Below the pieces are notes generated by a model. The model saw only the letters and a list, made by a program, of their open reading frames with translations, searched no databases and was not told the origin of the DNA. A stretch of DNA of 64,000 bases from Streptomyces odonnellii (lineage in GTDB: Bacteria > Actinomycetota > Actinomycetes > Streptomycetales > Streptomycetaceae): NCBI RefSeq assembly GCF_000981895.1, contig NZ_LATD01000027.1, forward strand, positions 22,142-86,141. The letters run 5' to 3'. Of the stretch, positions 1 through 8,865 are shown piece by piece (position 1 is the stretch's first letter; the number at the start of each line of letters is the position of its first letter). A program made the translations under genes and the position numbers.

Positions 1-196
1 TGTCGTGGGGTTTGGACACGGAAGCCTGTATCTCTCGGTTGCCGCTCCGCCGACGGACGCCCACCAGGCCCGTGTCCTCACTGGGGAGCACTACCTTGCC
101 TGCCCAGACGTCTTCTATGAGGACCCCGACCTGGACTGGTCCACGTATCACGAGGAGCTTATGCAGCGTCGCGAGTGGCGGTTTTGGTGGGACTGA
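1..196 (+). CDS. C-terminal fragment of an unrecognised protein, cut by the window edge
   Basis: The reading frame is open to the left edge and ends at 194-196; an internal GTG at 5 need not be the start. The visible tail ends acidic and aromatic (HEELMQRREWRFWWD). I recognise no family. The last codons overlap the 3' end of the IS5-type transposase relic on the other strand, so the native C-terminus may have been replaced when that element inserted. It could be a chance open frame, but its composition looks coding. Confidence 0.35.
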   Translation, partial: VVGFGHGSLYLSVAAPPTDAHQARVLTGEHYLACPDVFYEDPDLDWSTYHEELMQRREWRFWWD

Positions 197-1014
197 GAGT
201 GGCCTGTTTCTTGGCAAGGCGGCGGTGGCAGATGAGCGTGGCGGCGATGCCTGCGAGCGCGAGGAAGTGCTCGGGCTTGCGTTCGTAGCGGCGGTGTAGG
301 CGTCGGCAGTCGGCCAGCTACGACACCGCTCTTTCCACGACCCAGCGGTGGCGGCCGAGCCGCTGCGAGGACTCGACGCCTCTCTGGGCGATGCGGTGGC
401 GTATGCCGCGTCCACGGAGTCATCGCCGCAGGCGGTCGTAGTCGTAGCGTTTGTCCGCATGCAGCTTCGCCGGCCGCCTGAGGCGCGGCCCACGGCGGGA
501 ACGGATGGGCGGGATTCCACGGAAGAGCGGTTCCAGCCCCTGACCGTCGTGCATGTTGGCGCCGGAGATACCCAGCGATAGCGGCAGTCCGTTCCGGTCG
601 GTGACCAGATGGATTTTCGATCCCAACTTGCCACGGTCGGTCGGATTCGGTCCTGTCAGAAGCCCCCATTTGCCGCCTGGACGCTGATGGAGTCGATCGC
701 ACACCGCGACCAGTCCAGCTCGCCCCGGGCTCCGCGCTCGTCCGGGACCACGCGGTGGAGCCGGGCCCAGACCCGGTCCGCTCCACTGGGCGAACCGCCG
801 GTAGACCCGTCTGCCAGGCCGGCCCGAACACCGGCGGGAGCTGCCTCCACGTACAGCCCGAGGTGGCCACGAAGATGACCGCGGCCAGAACTTCACGATC
901 GCCAGCCCGACGCTGGCCCCCGCCCTGCGGACGCCTCACCACCGTGGGCGGCACCACCCGCCGGAACAACACCCACAACTCATCCGGCACCAACCGCTCA
1001 ACCAGATCCGTCAT
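159..1014 (-). pseudogene. IS5-family transposase, decayed
   Basis: The start (MTDLVERLVPDELWVLF) and the block CTWRQLPPVFGP are typical of Streptomyces IS5-family transposases. The protein then has to be followed through other frames: YRRFAQW, ELDWSRCAIDS and the block LTGPNPTDRGKLGSKIH, in which the family's catalytic Asp and neighbours lie. The C-terminal part (RRYERKPEHFLALAGIA, CHRRLAK) is preceded by an in-frame TAG near 319 where the family has Trp. With at least two frame changes plus this nonsense codon it cannot encode a full transposase. It lies between two truncated host reading frames, consistent with an insertion that broke them. The exact IS ends are not resolved. Confidence 0.85.
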
Positions 1015-1032
1015 GCACAGCCCAACGGACGA

Positions 1033-1650
1033 TCACGCCATAAGAAACGACGTCTTACTGCGGATCGGGCCGGGCTCATCCAGCGCGTTTAGCACCAGCG
1101 CCACATCACGCAGGGAAGGATCTCCGACCCTGCGTGCGGCGCGGGTGGCGGCGTCGATCACATGCTCCTGGATGTACTGCGCGGTGAGATGGACCGGAAT
1201 GGGCGCCTGCACACCGGCACGGGCGGCAGCGATGTCCTGCTGGTGCTGACGCTCGGTTGCCAGGGACTTCCCCGTTCCGAAGTCGCCTTCCAGAACCACA
1301 ACACCACACTCAGGCACGGCGGTTACTGCTGCGGGCAGGACTCCTACCTGCGGTGTGTCGGCGAATTCGGCAGCCACGGTGAGGGGAACGCCAGCAGCGT
1401 GCCAGCGCTGCACCATGCGGGCCCGGCTGACGGCACCCAGGTCATCCAGCGACACCTGCTCACCGGGCGCCGACAGATACACGGCAACAGCGTTGTGGTG
1501 TCCGGCCACAACAAGGCCGGCAGAGCCTCCGACCGTGATGGCCCCTTCGTCCGACGCGGACACAGTGCCGGGCGTGGCCGATGCCTGCTGCGCAGCGTGA
1601 GATGCGCCGCTGTGCCACCGGACGCCGAACCGGTTCCACCGGGCCTTCAC
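1033..1650 (-). pseudogene. P-loop NTPase N-terminal part, truncated at the IS5 element
   Basis: About 205 residues read from a GTG at 1650 that overlaps the stop of the upstream gene (GTGA), so the two were translationally coupled. Residues 30-55 carry the degenerate glycine-rich repeat (SASDEGAITVGGSAGLVVAG). A Walker A motif (GDFGTGKS) lies near residue 125 and a hydrophobic strand ending LVLNALDE resembles a Walker B near residue 190. The frame then runs into the IS5 element and stops. The arrangement (AVTG-type repeats, then an NTPase) recalls large STAND/NACHT-like NTPases of Streptomyces, often linked to signalling or defence, but no effector or sensor domain remains. Confidence 0.6.
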
Positions 1651-2897
1651 GTGCTGTTGCCGTCCCCCGTGACCGCCTCACCGATGGAGTCGCCCGCGGA
1701 CACCGAATTTGGTCCGGAGGCCTCCACCGGTGCGGCGGGGGCTGCCCCGGGCACCGGAGCGGGGGCAGACGGCCCCGACAGCCGGTTGCTGTTGCCCGTC
1801 ACGGCCCTGCCGATATTGCCGTCGGCGGCAACAGCCCCCGCTCCTGATGCCGTAATCCCATGGGTGGCTTGCTGCCCGGCCTGCAGCAATCCGCGCAGGC
1901 CAAGACCGTCATGACGAGCGTGACGGTGTCCGCAGCCAGGCTTGCCACGGTGCCCGTCGTGCTGAGATCTTTTCAGCCGTAACAACAGGGCGAGTCCCAC
2001 GCAGCTCAGAGCAGATGCTACCGCCGCCACCCACAGCACGCCCGGAGCTAGGTCCTGTCCGGTCGGTCTTCGTGGATCAGACCGCGGCGTCTGGTGGAGG
2101 GGGTCCCCTCCCGTGCCGTTCAGGCTACGGGGAGCATCGCAAGGCGGAGGATCGCCCGTGTACTGGACGTACTCGGGCGACTCCGACAACGCGGCGAGGT
2201 GCCGTGCCAGGCGTCGCGGGCCCGCGAAGATCGGCCGGACAGGGCCTAGCCGGCCTCCACAACACCCCTGCCCGTTCTCAAATCTGTGGCGGCACCTTGG
2301 CGGACGGAGGCCGGGCACAGCGGCACACGGTCTCAGCCTCGCGCCGGGGATCCGGTGCCCAGCGCACCACGGGACCGAATGCGCAGGGGGCTCGCCCCCC
2401 GCCATTTCCTGGGAGAAGGAAATCCAGTGCTGGCCGCGCCCGCAGCGACGGCCATAGATCTCCGCGTTGTAGGCCTCGTCGGTCACCAGCGCCACGACAC
2501 CGACAGCGTCCCCTGCATACGCATCGTTGAGGGCGGTCGTCCGGGAGTGCGCCCGCAGGATCTGGACGAAGGAAGGACTGGAGATGTGCGAACCGTTGTA
2601 CTCACTGAACCCCGCATGCAGGAGCAGGCGCAACTGCGGCAGGGGATAGCCGGGCCGGGGGACAGTATCGGCCCAGTCTTCGTTCAGGTCGGAGGTGCAT
2701 CCCGGCTGTACTCGCCCGTCGGGGGCGCCGTACGCCCGCCCCCGAAGAACAGATACTGATGGGCGATGTCGCCCGCCGCCCGTCACCGCGATGTCGATGC
2801 CGCCGCCCGCAGCGATACTGCGGTCTCCGGAGGCCTCGACAGCCGGGCTCGGCGGCATGCCGGACGGCACGTGGTCTGGCTCTGTTGCCGTACCCAC
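1647..2897 (-). pseudogene. AVTG-repeat membrane protein interrupted by a MITE
   Basis: The frame begins MGTATEPDHVPSGMPPS. It contains one repeat near residue 25 (ASGDRSIAAGGGIDIAVTGG) and two near the C-terminus (ASGAGAVAADGNIGRAVTGN and ASGPNSVSAGDSIGEAVTGD). A hydrophobic stretch (VLWVAAVASALSCVGLALLL) followed by KRS looks like one membrane segment near residue 285. Residues corresponding to 2048-2249 are the translated inside of a MITE, and parts of the preceding sequence have poor coding character, so the protein is probably inactive. Its stop overlaps the start of the NTPase gene by four bases. I cannot name the family; the repeats link it to its neighbour. Confidence 0.5.
2048..2249. 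mobile_element. CTAG-bounded MITE, copy 1
   Basis: The left end reads CTAGGTCCTGTCCGGTCGG and the reverse complement of the right end reads CTAGGCCCTGTCCGGCCGA, so the terminal inverted repeats match at most of about 25 positions. The inside (GTCTGGTGGAGGGGGT, TTCAGGCTACGGGG, CGCAAGGCGGAGGAT) recurs in reverse orientation in the element at 22805-23027, and partly in that at 55850-56015. It encodes nothing and sits inside the AVTG-repeat gene. Confidence 0.8.
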
Positions 2898-3025
2898 CCT
2901 TAATCACGTGGACGCTTCACGGCCTACAGCATCGTCACGTTCGCAGAACTGACCAGCATAGGACGTGAGATGGCGGTGCCCGGTACAGCACCCGGACGTG
3001 CATCGTGAACCCGATTCGGGCGCGG

Positions 3026-3988
3026 TCAGCCCTTGCGGGTCTTGACCTCCTCGGTCAGGGCGGGGACGACGTCGAAGAGGTCGCCGACCACGCCGTAGTC
3101 GGCCAGCTCGAAGATCGGGGCCTCGGCGTCCTTGTTGATGGCCACGATGGTCTTCGAGGTCTGCATGCCGGCCCGGTGCTGGATCGCACCGGAGATGCCG
3201 GAGGCGATGTACAGCTGCGGCGAGACGCTCTTGCCTGTCTGGCCGACCTGGTTGGTGTGCGGGTACCAGCCGGCGTCCACGGCGGCACGCGAGGCACCGA
3301 CCGCCGCACCCAGGCTGTCGGCCAGCGCCTCGATGATCGCGAAGTTCTCCACGCCGTTGACACCACGGCCGCCGGAGACCACGATCGCGGCCTCGGTCAG
3401 CTCCGGACGCCCGGTGGACTCGCGCGGGGTACGGCTGGTGACCTTGGTGCCGGTCGTCTGGTCCGAGAAGGACACGTTCAGGGCCTCGACCGCGCCGACG
3501 GCCGGGGCGGCTTCCACGGCCGCGCTGTTGGGCTTGACCGTGATGACCGGGGTGCCCTTGGAGACACGGGAGGTGGTGGTGAAGGAGGCGGCGAACACCG
3601 ACTGGGTGGCCACCGGGCCCTCGTCGCCCGCTTCGACGTCGACGGCGTCGGTGATGATGCCGGAACCGATGCGCAAAGCGAGACGGGCGGCGATCTCCTT
3701 GCCCTCCGCGGAGGACGGGATCAGCACGGCGGCCGGGGACACGGCCTCGACTGCGGCCTGCAGGGCGTCGACCTTCGGCACCACCAGGTAGTCGGCGTAC
3801 TCCGACGCCTCGTGGGTCAGCACGCGAAGAGCACCGTGACCAGCCAACGTGCTCGCGGTCTTCTCCGCATTGGACCCCAGAGCGACGGCGACCGGCTCGC
3901 CGATGCGGCGGGCGAGCGTCAACAGCTCCAGGGTGGGCCTGCGGACGGCACCGTCCACGTGGTCGACGTAGACGAGAACTTCAGCCAT
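3026..3988 (-). CDS. etfA: Electron transfer flavoprotein alpha subunit
   Basis: A 320-residue protein of normal EtfA length. EtfAB accepts electrons from acyl-CoA dehydrogenases through FAD and passes them to ETF:quinone oxidoreductase. The C-terminal FAD domain is intact: SGGRGV (205-210), GQTGKSVSP (249-257) and SGISGAIQH (263-271). The ATG at 3988 directly precedes the family start MAEVLVYVDH. It is last in a three-gene run, acyl-CoA dehydrogenase, etfB, etfA, with about 62-base gaps, and is probably co-transcribed from the promoter at 6.1 kb. Confidence 0.97.
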   Translation of the reverse strand: MAEVLVYVDHVDGAVRRPTLELLTLARRIGEPVAVALGSNAEKTASTLAGHGALRVLTHEASEYADYLVVPKVDALQAAVEAVSPAAVLIPSSAEGKEIAARLALRIGSGIITDAVDVEAGDEGPVATQSVFAASFTTTSRVSKGTPVITVKPNSAAVEAAPAVGAVEALNVSFSDQTTGTKVTSRTPRESTGRPELTEAAIVVSGGRGVNGVENFAIIEALADSLGAAVGASRAAVDAGWYPHTNQVGQTGKSVSPQLYIASGISGAIQHRAGMQTSKTIVAINKDAEAPIFELADYGVVGDLFDVVPALTEEVKTRKG

Positions 3989-4050
3989 GGGAAGAAACTC
4001 CTTGCGGATGTGCGAAGTCTTAAGGGCGGTAAGCGAGTTGAGCCGCGGGC

Positions 4051-4839
4051 TCAGATGAACTTCTGGCTCGCGAGGAACTCGGCGAGCTGCTTGCCGCCCT
4101 CGCCCTCGTCCTTGACGACCGTGCCCGTGGCCCGGGCCGGACGCTGGGCCGCCGACTCAACGGACGTGTGGGCCTGCTCGAGACCGATCTCCTTGGCGTC
4201 GATGTCCAGGTCGGACAGGTCCCAGGAGATCACCGGCTTCTTCTTCGCCGCCATGATGCCCTTGAAGGACGGGTAACGCGCCTCGCCCGACTGGTCGGTG
4301 ACCGACACGATCGCCGGGAGCTGCGCCTCCAGATACTCGGTGGCGGTGTCGCCGTCCCGGCGGCCCTTGACGGTGCCGTCCTCGACGCTCACCTCGGACA
4401 GCAGGGTCACCTGCGGCACACCGAGGCGCTCGGCGACCAGCGCCGGCACGACACCCATGGTGCCGTCGGTGGAGGCCATACCGGAGACCACCAGGTCGTA
4501 ACCGGCCTTCTCGATCGCTTTGGCCAGCACCAGCGAGGTGCCGATCGCATCCGTGCCGTGCAGGTCGTCGTCCTCGACGTGGACGGCCTTGTCCGCGCCC
4601 ATGGACAGCGCCTTGCGCAGAGCGTCCTTGGCGTTCTCGGGGCCGATGGTCAGGGCAGTGATCTCCACGTCGTCGCCGGTGTTCTCTGAGATCTGCAGCG
4701 CCTGCTCGACGGCGTACTCGTCGAGCTCGGAGAGCAGACCGTCCACGTCATCCCGGTCGACGGTCAGGTCATCGGCGAAGTGCCGGTCGCCAGTGGCGTC
4801 GGGCACGTACTTCACAGTGACAACGATCCTCAAGCTCAC
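4051..4839 (-). CDS. etfB: Electron transfer flavoprotein beta subunit
   Basis: A 262-residue EtfB, partner of the downstream EtfA; it binds AMP and forms the docking surface for dehydrogenases. The start chosen is the GTG at 4839 (MSLRIVVTVKYVPD), preceded by AAGGGA at suitable spacing. A longer in-frame start at 4866 adds residues the family lacks. Family blocks include ALSMGADKAVHV and SGMASTDGTMGVVPALVAERL (split by me at the TDG turn); the C-terminal arm that embraces EtfA is present. The gene lies between an acyl-CoA dehydrogenase and etfA, fitting a fatty-acid or branched-acyl oxidation unit. Confidence 0.96.
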   Translation of the reverse strand: MSLRIVVTVKYVPDATGDRHFADDLTVDRDDVDGLLSELDEYAVEQALQISENTGDDVEITALTIGPENAKDALRKALSMGADKAVHVEDDDLHGTDAIGTSLVLAKAIEKAGYDLVVSGMASTDGTMGVVPALVAERLGVPQVTLLSEVSVEDGTVKGRRDGDTATEYLEAQLPAIVSVTDQSGEARYPSFKGIMAAKKKPVISWDLSDLDIDAKEIGLEQAHTSVESAAQRPARATGTVVKDEGEGGKQLAEFLASQKFI

Positions 4840-4901
4840 TGGGGTCCCTTCACATTGGTTGAACACGGTCCCGTGGTTCGGACGGTCTCAGCAGGCGGCG
4901 G

Positions 4902-6053
4902 TCAGGGCAGGTTGCGCGCCATGACGATGCGCTGGACCTGATTGGTGCCTTCGTAGATCTGGGTGATCTTGGCGTCGCGCATCATGCGTTCGACCGGGTA
5001 GTCGCGGGTGTAGCCGTAGCCGCCCAGCAGTTGGACGGCGTCGGTGGTGACCTCCATGGCGACGTCCGAGGCGAAGCACTTGGCGGCCGCGCCCTGGAAG
5101 GTGAGGTCTTTGTCGCCGCGCTCGGAGGCGGCCGCGGCCTGGTAGGTCAGGGCGCGGGCGGCCGAGATCTTCATGGCCATGTCGGCGAGCATGAACTGGA
5201 TGCCCTGGAAGTCGGCGATCGGCTTGCCGAACTGCTTGCGTTCCTGGACGTAGCCCTTGGCGTAGTCCAGGGCGCCCTGGGCGACGCCGAGGGCCTGGGC
5301 GGCGATGGTGATGCGGGTGTGGTCCAGGGTCTGCATCGCGGTGGCGAAGCCGGTGCCCTCCTTGCCGATCATGCGGTCGGCGGGGATGCGGACGTTGTCG
5401 AGGTAGACCTCGCGGGTGGGCGAGCCCTTGATGCCGAGCTTCTTCTCCGGGGCGCCGAAGGAGACGCCCTCGTCGGACTTCTCCACGACGAAGGCGGAGA
5501 TTCCCTTGGAGCGCTTGGTGGGGTCGGTGACCGCCATGACCGTGTAGTAGTCGGAGACGCCGGCGTTGGTGATCCAGCGCTTGACGCCGTCGAGGATCCA
5601 GTCCTCGCCGTCGCGCACGGCCTTGGTCTTCATGCCGGCCGCGTCGGAGCCGGCGTCCGGCTCGGACAGGCAATAGGAGAACATGCCCTCGCCCTGGGCG
5701 AGCGGGGTCATGTACTTCTTCTTCAGCTCCTCGGAGCCGGAGAGGATGACGGGCAGCGAGCCCAGCTTGTTCACGGCCGGGATCAGGGAGGAGGAGACGC
5801 ACACGCGCGCCACCTCCTCGATCACGATCACGGTGGCCAGGGCGTCGGCGCCCGCGCCGCCGTACTCCTCGGGCACGTGCACGGCGTGCAGGTCGTTGGC
5901 GACCAGCGCGTCCAGCGCCTCCTGCGGGAAGCGGGCCTCCTCGTCAATCGCGGCCGCGTACGGCGCGATCTTCGCCTCGGCCAGTGAACGGATCGCGTCG
6001 CGGAGCATGTTGTGCTCCTCGGATGGGCGGTACAGGTCGAAGTCCTGGCTCAT
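4902..6053 (-). CDS. Acyl-CoA dehydrogenase
   Basis: A 383-residue FAD-dependent acyl-CoA dehydrogenase that introduces the alpha-beta double bond and passes electrons to the adjacent EtfBA. Signature 1 reads CLSEPDAGSDAAGMKT; signature 2 is GGYGYTRDYPVERMMRD. IYEGTNQVQR near the C-terminus carries the Glu that acts as catalytic base in short/medium-chain members. I start at 6053 (MSQDFDLYRPSEEH); the longer frame to 6137 would run through the operator. It heads the acd-etfB-etfA unit and faces a TetR gene. Chain-length preference cannot be read from sequence. Confidence 0.93.
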   Translation of the reverse strand: MSQDFDLYRPSEEHNMLRDAIRSLAEAKIAPYAAAIDEEARFPQEALDALVANDLHAVHVPEEYGGAGADALATVIVIEEVARVCVSSSLIPAVNKLGSLPVILSGSEELKKKYMTPLAQGEGMFSYCLSEPDAGSDAAGMKTKAVRDGEDWILDGVKRWITNAGVSDYYTVMAVTDPTKRSKGISAFVVEKSDEGVSFGAPEKKLGIKGSPTREVYLDNVRIPADRMIGKEGTGFATAMQTLDHTRITIAAQALGVAQGALDYAKGYVQERKQFGKPIADFQGIQFMLADMAMKISAARALTYQAAAASERGDKDLTFQGAAAKCFASDVAMEVTTDAVQLLGGYGYTRDYPVERMMRDAKITQIYEGTNQVQRIVMARNLP

Positions 6054-6125
6054 GGAGGGCCCCCAATCCCCGCCCCGGCCTAGGCCCAGGAGCAGACATG
6101 GTTCGACAGTGAAACTTCTCTTGAT

Positions 6126-6152
6126 ACTTAGTGCCATAGAGTGGCACTAAGT
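6126..6152. promoter_or_regulatory. Perfect palindromic operator between acyl-CoA dehydrogenase and tetR
   Basis: ACTTAGTGCCA and TGGCACTAAGT form an 11-base perfect inverted repeat around TAGAG, about 75 bases from the dehydrogenase start and 85 from the tetR start. The size and place are typical for a TetR-family operator controlling both divergent units. A half-site-like AACTCAGTGCCAC recurs near 7000, just past the tetR stop. Confidence 0.75.
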
Positions 6153-6237
6153 TCCGCCCTGATGCAACCGTCGGTGGCGTCTCGTCCGCTGAAGCCGGCC
6201 CACCGGGCGTGCTCGCAGCGGGTGCTATGTTCGCCGC

Positions 6238-6963
6238 ATGAGCCAGGCACACGGAGGCGCTGGAGCCGCTGGCAGCGGCCCCGTCAAATCGTCGAAGCGA
6301 GACGCCATGATTGCGGCGGCCTTCGAGCTGTTCCTGACACGCGGGTTCGAGCAGACCACGATCGATGACATCGTCTGTCTCGCCGACGTGGGACGTAGTT
6401 CCTTTTTCCGCTACTTTCCCTCCAAGGAAGACGTGGTCTTTCCTGATCACGAACGCTGTCTGGCCGAGATGACAGCCTTCCTGCGGGAAGGTACGGGCGA
6501 GGAAGAACCGGTGGCCCGAGTCTGTGACGCGGCCCGCCTCGTCATGCGGATGTACGCCGCCAACCCTTCTTTCGCCGTACAGAGGTACCGCCTGACCAAA
6601 AGCGTGCCGGGGCTACGCAGCCACGAGGTGTCCGTGGTCTGGCGCTACGAGCGCACCCTCGCCGACTACCTGCGCGGGCGCTTCGCGCACCAGCCCGACG
6701 GGGATCTCCGAGCCGACATGATCGCCGCCTGCGTGGTAGCCGCCCACAACAATGCCTTGCGCACGTGGCTCCGTTCAGGCGGCCAGGGTGACATCTCGAC
6801 CCAAATGGACCGTGCCCTCGAACTCGCGCAGAACGTCTGGAGACTCGGCGAGGAAGGTGAAGGGGCGGGCCAGCAAGAGCCCGTCGTGGTGCTGGTCACG
6901 ACGCGGAAGGCGCCGATGTGGCAGGTCGTCCGCGAGATCGAAAGCGCCTTCGGCGAGCATTGA
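6238..6963 (+). CDS. TetR-family transcriptional regulator
   Basis: A 241-residue protein. Its N-terminal HTH lies at about residues 20-65: AAFELFLTRGFEQTTIDDI, then VGRSSFFRYFPSKEDVVF. The C-terminal ligand domain resembles regulators of acyl-CoA metabolism in actinobacteria only in general form. The ATG at 6238 follows a weak ribosome site. It is divergent from acd-etfB-etfA across the 6126-6152 palindrome, so it probably represses that operon and itself, with an acyl-CoA or related molecule as inducer (inference). Confidence 0.9.
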   Translation: MSQAHGGAGAAGSGPVKSSKRDAMIAAAFELFLTRGFEQTTIDDIVCLADVGRSSFFRYFPSKEDVVFPDHERCLAEMTAFLREGTGEEEPVARVCDAARLVMRMYAANPSFAVQRYRLTKSVPGLRSHEVSVVWRYERTLADYLRGRFAHQPDGDLRADMIAACVVAAHNNALRTWLRSGGQGDISTQMDRALELAQNVWRLGEEGEGAGQQEPVVVLVTTRKAPMWQVVREIESAFGEH

Positions 6964-7398
6964 GCTGTCCCTCAGGGGTGGTGAAGTCATTTTCGGTGGA
7001 ACTCAGTGCCACGATGTCCGCCGCGGTGCTGCAGTAGCGCCGTGTCCGGACGGATTTCTGGATCGGGCCGCAGCCGCCCGGCGGTGCCAGAGATCAGGGC
7101 AGGCCCCCAGCCATCGTAGGGGTGTGGTTCAGGAGCTTCAGGGGCCTTGGCCCACGGAGGCGGGGGGAGAGGAGATCAGCAACCTTCACCAAGACTCGGT
7201 GGGTGCCCGCTCGTGGCAGGGCCGGCACTGCCGCCGCGGTGGCGGGTGACATTGCATCCCGCCGACCACGTGGGTAACCGGAACGAGGCATCGCACTGAT
7301 ACCCGTCCAAGCCTCACGCGAGCGGAGGTGACGAGTGATGCAGCAGCACGAGTTCCGCGTCGATCACTTGTCGATGGTCACGCCACAACGAAGAGACG
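6964..7398. other. No supportable gene
   Basis: About 435 bases between tetR and an IS701 fragment. The only recognisable item is a copy of half the 6.1 kb palindrome near 7000. Short open frames on both strands lack family resemblance or ribosome sites. Confidence 0.5.
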
Positions 7399-7640
7399 GT
7401 GGCCACAGGCCGCAGTGTAGACCCTGCCTGTCGGCACGAGGTGTTCGAGGCCCTGATGGGCCGGATAGCGGGCAGGATTGCGCCGGTTGAGCCCCGGCAC
7501 CTGGTTCGGGGGCTGCTGCCGGACCTGCCACGTAACGGCCCCGGCGTCCTGGGCGCGCACGAGAATGCGTTTGCCGCGATTGCCGAGTGGGCGACGGCCA
7601 TGAAGGAATCGAACTTGTCCCAGAAGGCCGCGACGGGACG
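7399..7640 (+). pseudogene. IS701-family transposase, N-terminal relic
   Basis: The translation contains FEALMGRIAGRIAPVEPRHL followed by VRGLLPDLPR, matching the conserved N-terminal block of Streptomyces IS701-type transposases. It then passes into AFAAIAEWATAM with extra residues inserted. The catalytic part is missing here; a C-terminal fragment of the same family lies at 17.7-18.2 kb. This is identified from remembered family features, not alignment. Confidence 0.55.
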
Positions 7641-7707
7641 GGCGCAGGGCCCGGGTGTGGATCCACGCGTCAGGAGCCTCTCCGGGTACCGACGACGACG
7701 TGGCCCG

Positions 7708-8100
7708 TCAGCTCGGGGCGTGGTTCCACCACCAGGAAATGGTGGTCAGGGGCACGGAACCGGTGCGATCGGTGTACGGCTTGTCGCGATGGCCCCGGGG
7801 CACATAGGTGTCCTGCCGGTCGCCCTGACTGCGGTAGCGGCGGGTCTCGTAGATCCAGTCCAGGCATCCGCGCAGGTAGCGCTCGGCGCCGTACAGATAC
7901 GGCTGGTAGAAGGTGAGGTCTTCCGCAAGCAGTGCCGTCTTGAGCCGTTCGGACAATGTGACGACCCGGTCGTGGATCACCATGGCCTCATGCAGGCATT
8001 CCTCCAGGTCGTAGCCATTTTCAGCGCACAGCACATCCACGCAGTTGAGGCCATCGCCGCGACCTGGCGCTTCTTGACGAAAGAGTAGATGTCGTTGCGA
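7708..8100 (-). pseudogene. Terpene synthase C-terminal relic
   Basis: Near 8098 the minus strand reads NDIYSFVKKRQ, which fits the metal-binding NSE motif (N-D-x-x-S-x-x-x-E, here with the final acid lost). In a neighbouring frame it continues VDVLCAENGYDLEECLHEAM and then RYLRGCLDWIYETRRY, the last helix and C-terminal Arg-Tyr of class I bacterial terpene cyclases. The DDxxD half and all upstream helices are absent, and a frame change separates the two parts. Remnant of a sesqui- or monoterpene cyclase gene. Confidence 0.6.
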
Positions 8101-8770
8101 CGTCGGCGTTGGAGGGCAGCACGCGCATGTCGATGATGATGACGCTGCCCGCGCGGATCACGTCGGCGAAGTATTCGGGGGTCCTGCTGTTGCCGCAGGC
8201 GAGCCGGCCGACGTCGTCGGGGATCTCGGAGGTGTAGGCGTCGAGATCGCCCTTGAAGAGGGTGTCGGAGATGATCAATTTGCCGCCGGGGCGGACTCGG
8301 TCGGCAAGGGTCTTGACGGAGTGTTCGTAGACGTCGTCGCGGAAGTGTGTGTAGACACCGCGGATGACGACGAGGTCGTAGGGGGTGCGAGGGTCGGGGA
8401 GGCGGTCGATGTTCTGACCGTTGCACAGGTAGAGGTTGGTACGGTCACTTACGTCCTGGTCGGCGAAGTAGTCGGCGCAGTCGGAGAGTTGCTGCGGGCT
8501 GATGTCGACCGCGTCGATGCGTTGGGTGTCATGAAAGCGTCGGGCGAGCAGGTACGTGATGAAATCCCAGCCGCAGCCGAGATCGAGGATGCGGCGGATC
8601 CGCGGTCGGGGGTCGGCCAGCAGTCCAGCGTGGTGGAGTTGGCGGTCGAAGAAGCGGACACCGGCTTCGCCGAGGTTGAGCGGGCGCCGGGCGCCTTCGT
8701 AGATGCCCCATTCGAACAGGCAGGTGTCGCCGGGGGCTTGCGCCAGTGGTCGGGGCTGTCGGTGTAAGTG
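8100..8770 (-). pseudogene. SAM-dependent methyltransferase relic fused to the terpene synthase relic
   Basis: On the minus strand, YTDSPDHWRK is followed after a one-base shift by CLFEWGIYEG and then ILDLGCGWDFITYLLARRF, the SAM-binding glycine loop of class I methyltransferases. Later strands read RIDAVDISPQQLSDCADYF and YDLVVIRGVYTHFRDDVYEH. The frame runs out near 8100, where terpene-synthase sequence begins. The overall shape resembles cyclopropane-synthase-like C-methyltransferases, which in Streptomyces often accompany terpene cyclases. Not functional as it stands. Confidence 0.6.
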
Positions 8771-8865
8771 TGGACGCCCTTGTCGCGGTAAGGGTCGCCC
8801 GCCGCCCGGCGTGAGCCGGAGGGTGAGTGGGCAAGGGGCCGGCGGCTGTGGAACGAGCCGTCGGG

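Noticed and set aside
3005..4276. 423-codon plus-strand frame
   Set aside because: Shadow of etfA/etfB.
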